In this document: piece by piece, positions 1 to 5,754 of the stretch
Numbering within the stretch: the first letter of the stretch is position 1
Layout of the letters: the number at the start of each line of letters is the position of its first letter
Origin: Nitrosomonas sp.
GTDB taxonomy: Bacteria; Pseudomonadota; Gammaproteobacteria; Burkholderiales; Nitrosomonadaceae
Assembly: GCA_021774205.1 (NCBI GenBank)
Contig: JAJFJI010000174.1
Span: forward strand, 1 to 9,954
DNA length: 9,954 nt
Reading direction: 5' to 3'
Translations under genes and position numbers: made by a program
Notes under the pieces: model-generated
The model's database searches: none
Seen by the model: the letters and a program-made list of their open reading frames with translations, nothing else
What the model was told of the DNA's origin: nothing

Positions 1-765
1 ATTATCAACCGCGCGTCACAGAATCTTGATTTGCTGAATGTCTCGCGTAAGTCGCATAGCGATTTTGTCAGTGAAGTTGACGGCGCGGCTGAAGAAGCTA
101 TCATCAAAGTTTTGCTGGATACTTATCCAGACCATGCCATATTGGCGGAAGAGAGTGGAACCCGCGGTGACCTGGAAAAAACGGAATATCAGTGGATTAT
201 TGATCCATTGGATGGAACAACTAATTTTCTGCATGGTTTTCCCAAGTATGGTGTATCGATAGCATTGATGCATAGGGGTGTTCTTAACCAGGCGGTGGTG
301 TACGATCCAACAAGTAATGATTTATTCGTTGCTAGTCGTGGACGCGGCGCGTATCTTAATGATCATCGGATACGCGTCAGCAAACGCACACGGCTTGCTG
401 ATAGCTTGATCGGAACCGGTTTTCCATTTCGCGAATTTTCTCATATCGACGCATATCTTTCGATGTTCAAGGATTTGATCCCTCGCACGGTTGGCATACG
501 CCGTCCGGGTTCTGCTGCGTTGGATCTTGCTTATGTCGCTGCCGGGCGTTACGATGGATTCTGGGAAATCGGGTTATCACCGTGGGATATCGCAGCTGGC
601 TGTTTGCTGATTACTGAGGCCGGGGGGTTGGTTGGCGATCTGGAAGGGAATGACACGCAATTGCAAAGCGGTAATATAGTAGCCGGGAATCCCAAAGTTT
701 TTGGGCAACTATTGCAGGTGATTGCGCCGCATTTAACTGAAGAATTGCTTGGTACGATGAAATAA
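1..765 (+). CDS. suhB: SuhB-type inositol-1-monophosphatase, 5' end cut by window
   Basis: Mg2+-dependent phosphatase of the inositol monophosphatase family. In E. coli SuhB also acts with NusA in rRNA antitermination. The frame is open from base 1, so the real start lies upstream. By comparison with E. coli SuhB about 16-18 N-terminal residues are missing. The TTG at 31 is in frame but is internal and not a credible start. Visible family motifs are the metal-binding EESG (148-159), the DPLDGTTNF signature (202-228), a GFPF segment near 418-429, and the second metal site WDIAAG (583-600). The C-terminal region, with GNIVAGNP near 670-693, closely resembles E. coli SuhB, so I prefer SuhB over CysQ or HisN relatives. 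The gene ends 17 nt before the stop codon of convergent scpB. No hairpin terminator is visible in that gap. Confidence 0.93.
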   Translation: MINRASQNLDLLNVSRKSHSDFVSEVDGAAEEAIIKVLLDTYPDHAILAEESGTRGDLEKTEYQWIIDPLDGTTNFLHGFPKYGVSIALMHRGVLNQAVVYDPTSNDLFVASRGRGAYLNDHRIRVSKRTRLADSLIGTGFPFREFSHIDAYLSMFKDLIPRTVGIRRPGSAALDLAYVAAGRYDGFWEIGLSPWDIAAGCLLITEAGGLVGDLEGNDTQLQSGNIVAGNPKVFGQLLQVIAPHLTEELLGTMK

Positions 766-782
766 TCGTTATGTAATAAGAA

Positions 783-1436
783 TCAAGGTACTAGAGTAAT
801 GAGTGGTGTTTCATTGCTTTCTTGCGCTTCATTGCTTTCTTGCGCTTCATTTTTTTCTTGTGTTTCAACCAGTGATCCAAGTTCTTCCAGTGGTGGAAGT
901 TCTTCAAGCGAGCGTAGATTGAGGTCGCTCAGAAATTTTACCGTGGTTGCGTAAAGTGTGGGCCTGCCGGGAACGTTACGGTGCCCAATCGCATCTATCC
1001 AGCCACGTGCTTCCAGTGTTTTAAGGATCGGGCTCGAGACGGTTACGCCGCGAATTTCTTCAATATCACCGCGCGTTACCGGTTGCCGGTAAGCAATAAT
1101 GGTTAATGTCTCTAGGACTGCGCGCGAATAGCGTGGTGGTTTTTGTGGATTGAGCCGGTTAAGGAATGGTAGCATTTCGGGCCGGGTATGAAAGCGCCAG
1201 CCGCCTGCGACCGTGACTAATTCAATGCCACTATCCGCCCATTTTTCGCGTAATTCTTCAAGTAAATTGTTTAAAATTGACGTATTTAACTCATTGTTAA
1301 ATAGTTTCTTTAACTCATTTAATGGCAATGGGTCCTGAGAAATCAACAGGGCGGTTTCAAGGACACGTTTTGTTTTTTCAGGATTGAGCGAATCGAATAC
1401 GCTAGGTAGTTGCGCTGGTTTCAATGGGCTTGACAT
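783..1436 (-). CDS. scpB: Segregation and condensation protein B (ScpB)
   Basis: ScpB is the winged-helix accessory subunit of the SMC-ScpAB condensin; it dimerises and binds the kleisin ScpA in the cytoplasm and on the nucleoid. The 217-residue product has a first winged-helix region at about residues 18-95. A second begins at about 104 with the family stretch YSRAVLETLTIIAYRQPVTR and GDIEEIRG, followed by GRPTLYATT at 157-165. After about residue 185 there is a low-complexity acidic tail with an EAQESN repeat, described separately. The ATG at 1436 lies inside the 3' end of scpA, giving a 35-nt overlap that suggests translational coupling. A GGAA lies upstream in the minus-strand direction. 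This is the last gene of the block and its stop faces suhB across 17 nt. rluB, a frequent scpB neighbour in relatives, is absent here. Confidence 0.95.
   Translation of the reverse strand: MSSPLKPAQLPSVFDSLNPEKTKRVLETALLISQDPLPLNELKKLFNNELNTSILNNLLEELREKWADSGIELVTVAGGWRFHTRPEMLPFLNRLNPQKPPRYSRAVLETLTIIAYRQPVTRGDIEEIRGVTVSSPILKTLEARGWIDAIGHRNVPGRPTLYATTVKFLSDLNLRSLEELPPLEELGSLVETQEKNEAQESNEAQESNETPLITLVP
811..864. repeat. 18-bp tandem repeat in the scpB 3' end (two perfect copies plus a degenerate third)
   Basis: Two identical 18-bp units lie at 811-828 and 829-846 (tcattgctttcttgcgct). A third copy at 847-864 has four differences. The unit length is a multiple of three, so it adds six residues (E-A-Q-E-S-N on the scpB strand) per copy without a frameshift. 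It lies in the variable acidic tail of ScpB, outside the winged-helix domains, so copy-number change by slippage would probably be tolerated. Confidence 0.9.
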
Positions 1437-2211
1437 AAATCATTCCAAAAACTTTTGATTGTGTGATTTCCACAAGCGTTTCCTTGGCAAGTTCTAGTAA
1501 CGCGAGAAAAATCACGATTACTTCCGCCACATTGGCAGATGGGCTAAAAAAGTCATAAAATTCAACTGCTTCATTATCACGTAAATAACGTAAAATGTGA
1601 CTCATGTGCGCGCGGACGGAAAGCGTTTCGCGCGTGACCTGGTGGTGGCGATTTACATTAGCGCGGGAAATTAAAGTAATCCAGGCGTTACGTAAATCAT
1701 CCAAATGGACATGGGGTGGCTCCTGATCGGTTTTTTTTTCGATCCATACCTGGACAAATGAAAAATCCCGTTCAGCATGCGGTAATTCATTAAGCCGTAA
1801 TGCAGCGAGCTTGATTTGTTCGTATTCCAGGAGGCGACGCACCAGCTCAGCACGTGGATCAATCTCTTCTTCGGTATTTTTGGCAGGTTTTGGTAGCAGC
1901 ATCCTTGACTTGATTTCTATTAGGAGTGCTGTCATCAGCAGGTATTCCGCCGCAAGTTCCAATTGGTCTACGCGCATCGTCTCAACATAAGCCATATATT
2001 GTCGCGTGAGCTCTGCCATTGGAATGTCACGAATTTCCAGATTGTGCTTACGAATAAGATAGAGCAGTAAATCCAACGGGCCTTGAAAAGTATCGAGAAA
2101 CACTTCTAACGCATCCGGTGGAATGTACAAGTCATGCGGAATCTCCATTAACGGTTCGCCGCAGATTTTGGCGACCGGGTCTTTGTCAACAGAATCGATA
2201 ACTTGAGTCAT
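1402..2211 (-). CDS. scpA: Segregation and condensation protein A (ScpA, kleisin)
   Basis: ScpA is the kleisin that bridges the SMC head domains and recruits ScpB. The 269-residue product shows the family hallmarks in order: FQGPLDLLLYLIRKHNLEI near residues 43-61, then the helix AAEYLLMTALLIEIKSRMLL near 87-106. A charged, variable middle section follows. The C-terminal winged-helix segment includes VIFLALLELAKE and ends near FGMIYVKP. The roughly 35-residue N-terminal extension before the kleisin core (beginning MTQVIDSVDK) is longer than in Bacillus; comparable extensions occur in proteobacterial homologues. The start lies 28 nt downstream of the trpS stop. The Shine-Dalgarno is weak, and an out-of-frame ATG at 2219-2217 that stops almost at once overlaps the start. 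The 3' end overlaps scpB. Confidence 0.95.
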   Translation of the reverse strand: MTQVIDSVDKDPVAKICGEPLMEIPHDLYIPPDALEVFLDTFQGPLDLLLYLIRKHNLEIRDIPMAELTRQYMAYVETMRVDQLELAAEYLLMTALLIEIKSRMLLPKPAKNTEEEIDPRAELVRRLLEYEQIKLAALRLNELPHAERDFSFVQVWIEKKTDQEPPHVHLDDLRNAWITLISRANVNRHHQVTRETLSVRAHMSHILRYLRDNEAVEFYDFFSPSANVAEVIVIFLALLELAKETLVEITQSKVFGMIYVKPIETSATT

Positions 2212-2239
2212 TGCTTCATGCTGTCATTGAGATAAAGTT

Positions 2240-3442
2240 TCAAGAATAATTCAGCCCCATTGCTTCCCTGATATCGCGCATGGTTTCTTCGGCGAGCTGA
2301 TTGGCTTTTTCACAACCATCTGCAATGATGTTACGTACCAGCGTCGGATCTTCTTCGTATTTCTTTGCGCGTTCATGCATGGGTTCCTGTTCGGATAGTA
2401 CCGCGTCAATCACCGGTTGTTTGCAATCAATACAACCAATTTCTGCACTTTTACAGCCATTTTGCACCCATTCCCTGGTTTTATCATTCGAATAAAGCAG
2501 GTGAAATTGCCATACTGGACATTTGGCTGGGTCTCCTGGGTCACTGCGCCGCACCCGGGCCGGATCGGTGGGCATGGTGCGGATTTTTTTGTTAATGCTG
2601 TCAGCATCTTCCCGCAGGCTGAGGGTGTTGTTGTAGGATTTGGACATTTTTTGTCCATCCAGCCCTGGCATTTTTGATGCATGGGTTAGCATCGTTTCGG
2701 GTTCGGAGAGGATCATTCTGCCGCTGCCTTCCAGATAGCCGAATAAGCGTTCACAATCACCCAGATTCAAGTTTTGTTGCTCGTCCAGCAGTGACTTGGC
2801 TTCGGCGAGAGCACTGTCATCGCCCTGTTCCTGATAGCGGTTGCGCAATTCACGATAAAGTTTGGATTTTTTGGAGCCGAGTTTCTTGATGGCTAATTCC
2901 GCTTTTCCCTCAAATCCCGACTCTCTGCCATAAATGTGATTAAAGCGGCGTGAGATTTCCCGGGTAAATTCGAGATGTGGGACCTGATCCTCGCCAACTG
3001 GCACGCGGTTCGCGCGATAGATCAAGATATCCGCGCTTTGCAGTAGCGGATAGCCTAGAAAGCCGTATGTGCTTAAATCTTTTTCAGATAATTTTTCCTG
3101 TTGATCTTTATAGGTGGGGACGCGTTCCAACCAGCCCAGTGGCGTGATCATAGACAACAATGTATACAACTCTGCGTGGGCAGGTACTTTCGATTGAATA
3201 AACAAAGTAGCCCGGGATGGGTCGATACCGGCGGCTAACCAGTCAATCACCATATCCCAGGCATGTTTTTCAATAAATTCCGGGGTGTCATAATGTGTTG
3301 TCAGCGCATGCCAATCAGCGACAAAAAACAGGCACTCATATTCTTGTTGCAATGTTACCCAGTTTTTTAGTACGCCATGGTAATGCCCTAAATGCAAGTT
3401 GCCGGTAGGGCGCATGCCGGATAAAACACGATCAGCAAACAT
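2240..3442 (-). CDS. trpS: Tryptophan--tRNA ligase, long form with a four-Cys motif
   Basis: Class Ic aminoacyl-tRNA synthetase that charges tRNA-Trp in the cytoplasm. The HIGH-like ATP motif is HLGH at residues 17-20, just after GMRPTGN. KMSKS is at 265-269 within GQKMSKSYNN. At 400 residues it is about 65-70 longer than E. coli TrpRS. The extra length is mostly a charged insertion at about residues 175-245, between the catalytic core and KMSKS, which I recall as usual in betaproteobacterial TrpRS. The C-terminal domain has cysteines at 308, 330, 337 and 340, spaced C-x21-C-x6-C-x2-C. This is almost the C-x22-C-x6-C-x2-C motif that binds [4Fe-4S] in Thermotoga maritima TrpRS. The start has a good AGGAA Shine-Dalgarno (complement of 3449-3453) 7-8 nt upstream. 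It lies 25 nt after the M50 protease gene. No Trp-rich leader peptide or attenuator is seen upstream. Confidence 0.97.
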   Translation of the reverse strand: MFADRVLSGMRPTGNLHLGHYHGVLKNWVTLQQEYECLFFVADWHALTTHYDTPEFIEKHAWDMVIDWLAAGIDPSRATLFIQSKVPAHAELYTLLSMITPLGWLERVPTYKDQQEKLSEKDLSTYGFLGYPLLQSADILIYRANRVPVGEDQVPHLEFTREISRRFNHIYGRESGFEGKAELAIKKLGSKKSKLYRELRNRYQEQGDDSALAEAKSLLDEQQNLNLGDCERLFGYLEGSGRMILSEPETMLTHASKMPGLDGQKMSKSYNNTLSLREDADSINKKIRTMPTDPARVRRSDPGDPAKCPVWQFHLLYSNDKTREWVQNGCKSAEIGCIDCKQPVIDAVLSEQEPMHERAKKYEEDPTLVRNIIADGCEKANQLAEETMRDIREAMGLNYS

Positions 3443-3467
3443 CTTACGTTCCTAAATTAATAAAAGA

Positions 3468-4133
3468 TTAGATATATAACCCGAATAGCCAGGCGATCAT
3501 TTGTTTTATCGATAAAATGGCTGGCCAGACGACCGCACCGAGAACGCCGCTGAATAACAATAGTAGCAAAATGATGAGGCCGTAGGGTTCGAGTCGAGCG
3601 AATTGATAGGCGATGCGGTGCGGCAGTAGACTGACCGCCATGCGGCCGCCATCTAGAGGCGGTAACGGCAGCAGATTCAGTACCATCAGTATGACGTTTA
3701 TTTGGATTCCAGCGATACCCATTAATATCATTGGCGTCGCAAAACTGCTATCTGGTATGGCAAGGCCAAATTTAATAACGAGTGCCCAGGAAAAAGCCAT
3801 AAAAAGATTGGCTGCTGGTCCAGCAGCGGCTACCCAGAGCATATCGCGCTTGGGCCGATGCAGGTTGGCAAAGTTAACGGGAACCGGCTTGGCCCAACCA
3901 AATAAAAAACCGGCACCCATGGTTAATTTGCTCAAAATAAAGAAGGTTAGTGGCACGATAATCGTGCCAATTAAATCAATGTGCCGTACTGGATTCAGGC
4001 TGATACGTCCAGCGGCGTGCGCAGTAGAATCGCCATAATGCCTGGCGACATAGCCATGCGCGGCTTCATGCATGGTAATGGCAAGAACGACGGGTAACGC
4101 ATAAATTGCAATTCCTTGGATAATGCTATCCAT
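3468..4133 (-). CDS. M50 family site-2-type zinc metalloprotease, membrane-embedded
   Basis: A 221-residue polytopic membrane protein of the short site-2 protease group (peptidase M50, COG1994 type). The zinc-binding HEAAH is at residues 22-26 within the first hydrophobic segment. The second catalytic motif, NLLPLPPLDGG at 153-163, supplies the Asp ligand. The conserved GWAKPVPVN stretch is at 79-87. Hydrophobic stretches at about 5-25, 53-75, 98-120, 133-155 and 184-205 suggest five or six membrane segments. No PDZ domain is present, unlike RseP, so this is not RseP. Substrate unknown; the family cleaves transmembrane segments. The ATG overlaps the end of yciO by 8 nt (ATGGATAG) and a GGAA lies upstream, pointing to coupled translation. 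Homologues often sit beside trpS in proteobacteria, for reasons not established. Confidence 0.9.
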   Translation of the reverse strand: MDSIIQGIAIYALPVVLAITMHEAAHGYVARHYGDSTAHAAGRISLNPVRHIDLIGTIIVPLTFFILSKLTMGAGFLFGWAKPVPVNFANLHRPKRDMLWVAAAGPAANLFMAFSWALVIKFGLAIPDSSFATPMILMGIAGIQINVILMVLNLLPLPPLDGGRMAVSLLPHRIAYQFARLEPYGLIILLLLLFSGVLGAVVWPAILSIKQMIAWLFGLYI

Positions 4134-4758
4134 GCGTTATTCCAAAAGGTACAAGGCTTCCCTTGCCCTGCCGAATAATTTCTGGCGTGTCACTGGTCAA
4201 ATCAATGACGGATGTCATTTCAATACCGCAAGAGCCTGCATCCATGACCAGCTCGACCTGGTGCTCCAGACGTTCACGAATTTCTTCTGCATCATTAAGT
4301 GGTAATTCATCTGTGGGTAAGATTAAGGTTGAGCTTAGCAGGGGCTCGTTCAATTCCGTCAGCAACGCATTTATCACTGGATGATCAGGGATTCGCAGGC
4401 CGATGGTGTAGCGCTTCGGATGTTGTAAGCGGCGTGGCACCTCACGGCTAGCCTGAAGGATGAACGTATAGCTACCGGGCGTACTCGCCTTGAGTAAACG
4501 GTATTGGCGATTATCTACTTTGGCATAATGCGAGATTTCGGCTAAATCGCGGCATACCAGTGTGAAATGATGCTTTTCGTCAACCTCTCGTATGGTGCGT
4601 ATGCGCGTCATTGCGGCTTTATCGCCGATATGGCAGCCAAGCGCATAACAGGAATCGGTCGGATAAACAATGATGCCCCCGTCTCGCACAATAGCGGCAG
4701 CTTGCCGTATCAATCGCAGATTTGGGTTGTCTGAGTGAATAGAGAAAAATTGAGCCAC
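4126..4758 (-). CDS. yciO: YciO-type YrdC/Sua5-fold protein
   Basis: A 210-residue single-domain member of the Sua5/YciO/YrdC family, resembling E. coli YciO along its length. Matches include MAQFFSIH at the start, GGIIVYPTDSCYALGC at 27-42, FTLVCRDL at 65-72, STPGSYTFIL at 92-101 and VIDLT at 184-188. YrdC/TsaC and Sua5 make threonylcarbamoyl-AMP for tRNA t6A37. YciO is a distinct branch, and E. coli YciO does not replace YrdC. The KxR and SxN residues of the TC-AMP-forming branch are not visible here: the corresponding stretches read KHHFTL (62-67) and SSTLIL (142-147). The start is GTG, chosen because it gives the family N-terminus; no clear Shine-Dalgarno precedes it. The stop overlaps the M50 gene. 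Calling it a TC-AMP synthase would be an over-annotation. Confidence 0.88.
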   Translation of the reverse strand: MAQFFSIHSDNPNLRLIRQAAAIVRDGGIIVYPTDSCYALGCHIGDKAAMTRIRTIREVDEKHHFTLVCRDLAEISHYAKVDNRQYRLLKASTPGSYTFILQASREVPRRLQHPKRYTIGLRIPDHPVINALLTELNEPLLSSTLILPTDELPLNDAEEIRERLEHQVELVMDAGSCGIEMTSVIDLTSDTPEIIRQGKGSLVPFGITHG

Positions 4759-4778
4759 GTGAGAAAGCGTTATTGTTA

Positions 4779-4784
4779 ATTATA
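4779..4784 (-). promoter_or_regulatory. Candidate sigma-70 -10 box upstream of yciO
   Basis: On the minus strand this reads TATAAT, a perfect -10 hexamer, in the 69-nt gap between rnm and yciO. It would place a transcription start near 4772, about 14 nt before the GTG start at 4758. No convincing -35 lies at 16-18 nt spacing; the closest TTGTCC is 22 nt away. It could drive yciO-M50-trpS-scpA-scpB separately from rnm. Inferred from sequence only. Confidence 0.35.
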
Positions 4785-4810
4785 AAGAAGTGTTATGTTA
4801 CCGCATGGAC

Positions 4811-4829
4811 AAATAAAGCGGGTTTATTT
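4811..4829. repeat. A/T inverted repeat overlapping the rnm stop codon
   Basis: A perfect 7-bp inverted repeat, aaataaa and tttattt, around a gcggg loop. It could extend outward through GCAT/ATGC with an internal loop. Only on the + strand is it followed by a T run (4834-4840), and that run is rnm coding sequence. On the minus strand, the strand of rnm, no T tract follows. It is therefore not a normal terminator for rnm; it may be a weak 3'-end structure or chance. Confidence 0.4.
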
Positions 4830-5670
4830 ATGCTTTTTTTATCCAATCATGCCATACCGGCAGGCAGTCGGCAGGTAAGTCAGGCAGTTGGCCAAGGTCA
4901 TAAAAACTTTCATCGGGACCGTGAAAATCCGAGCCACACGAAGCCATCAATCCCATACGTTGTGCATGATGTGCGAATAATAGTGCTTGTTCTTTAGTGT
5001 GACTGGCGGTTATGACCTCGATCGCCAAACCACCCATCTGACGAAATTCATTCAGCAAATCATCTAGTACATTTTTACCCAATTTATAGCGTGCCGGGTG
5101 TGCGATAACTGCCCGCCCACCGCTGCTACAAATCCAGCCAACCGCATCGCTTAATGTTGCCCATTCATGCTTAGTATAACCAGGTTTTCCTTTGACCAAA
5201 TATTTCTTGAACACGGATTTGATATCTTTGGCGTGACCTTGTTCGACCAGAAAGCGTGCAAAGTGCAGGCGGCCAATCAGCCGTCCCTTGCTTGTATGCC
5301 CATATGCACCTTCAAAGCTACCGTGGATTCCGTGTTTGTCAAGTTGGGTGGCAATATTGTGTGCGCGTGTAACTCTGCCATCACGAATAGACGCGAGGCC
5401 CTGGGCTAACGATGGATGCGCCGGATCAATGTCAAGACCCAAGATGTGCAATGTTCGGCCTCGCCAGCTAACAGAAATTTCCACGCCGTTAATAAGTGTG
5501 ATATTTTTTGCAGTAGCTTCACAGCGTGCTTCATCCAGTCCTGCCACATCATCGTGATCCGTCAGCGCCAGAATTTCCACGCCACGGGTGGCAGCGCGCG
5601 TGACCAGTTGGGCAGGTGTCAGTAACCCGTCGGAAATTGTAGAATGGCAATGCAGGTCAATATTGAGCAT
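4828..5670 (-). CDS. rnm: PHP-domain phosphoesterase, RNase AM / YciV (TrpH) family
   Basis: A 280-residue member of the PHP (polymerase and histidinol phosphatase) superfamily, close to E. coli YciV. YciV is a 3',5'-nucleoside bisphosphate phosphatase and a 5'-3' exoribonuclease that matures rRNA 5' ends; the name TrpH is older. Metal-ligand motifs are all present: DLHCHS at 5-10, TDHDD at 37-41, GVEIS at 62-66, an LHILGL histidine at 75, AVIAHPARY at 187-195 and GSDFHG at 246-251. Length is normal for the family. It is the first gene of the minus-strand block and is divergent from nnrS. The ATG at 5668-5670 gives the family N-terminus but has no obvious Shine-Dalgarno, so the leader may be short or translation inefficient. 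The neighbouring translation genes fit an RNA-processing role better than tryptophan metabolism. Confidence 0.9.
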   Translation of the reverse strand: MLNIDLHCHSTISDGLLTPAQLVTRAATRGVEILALTDHDDVAGLDEARCEATAKNITLINGVEISVSWRGRTLHILGLDIDPAHPSLAQGLASIRDGRVTRAHNIATQLDKHGIHGSFEGAYGHTSKGRLIGRLHFARFLVEQGHAKDIKSVFKKYLVKGKPGYTKHEWATLSDAVGWICSSGGRAVIAHPARYKLGKNVLDDLLNEFRQMGGLAIEVITASHTKEQALLFAHHAQRMGLMASCGSDFHGPDESFYDLGQLPDLPADCLPVWHDWIKKA

Positions 5671-5700
5671 GAAACACTAATTCGCAAAATTGCAGGCCGC

Positions 5701-5709
5701 ATCATAACA
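5701..5709 (-). promoter_or_regulatory. Candidate extended -10 promoter for rnm
   Basis: On the minus strand this reads TGTTATGAT: an extended -10 TG-n motif followed by TATGAT, one mismatch from TATAAT. A start near 5694 would leave a leader of roughly 23 nt before the rnm ATG at 5670. No good -35 is visible at 17-18 nt, which is acceptable for an extended -10 promoter. Inferred from sequence only. Confidence 0.35.
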
Positions 5710-5754
5710 AATAACTGACATTAATAAAAATTTCTGTAATCGATCAATAAGGTA

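Noticed and set aside
2301..2889. Several + strand open frames of 64-86 codons antisense to trpS
   Set aside because: They lie opposite a clearly conserved gene, lack Shine-Dalgarno sites and resemble no family. They are shadows of trpS codon composition.
3443..3467. Trp attenuator, T-box or riboswitch before trpS
   Set aside because: The gap to the upstream gene is only 25 nt and contains just a Shine-Dalgarno; there is no room or sequence for a leader structure.
4811..4840. Intrinsic terminator at the rnm/yciO junction
   Set aside because: The stem is only A/T pairs and the T run follows it only on the + strand, opposite to the direction of transcription of these genes.
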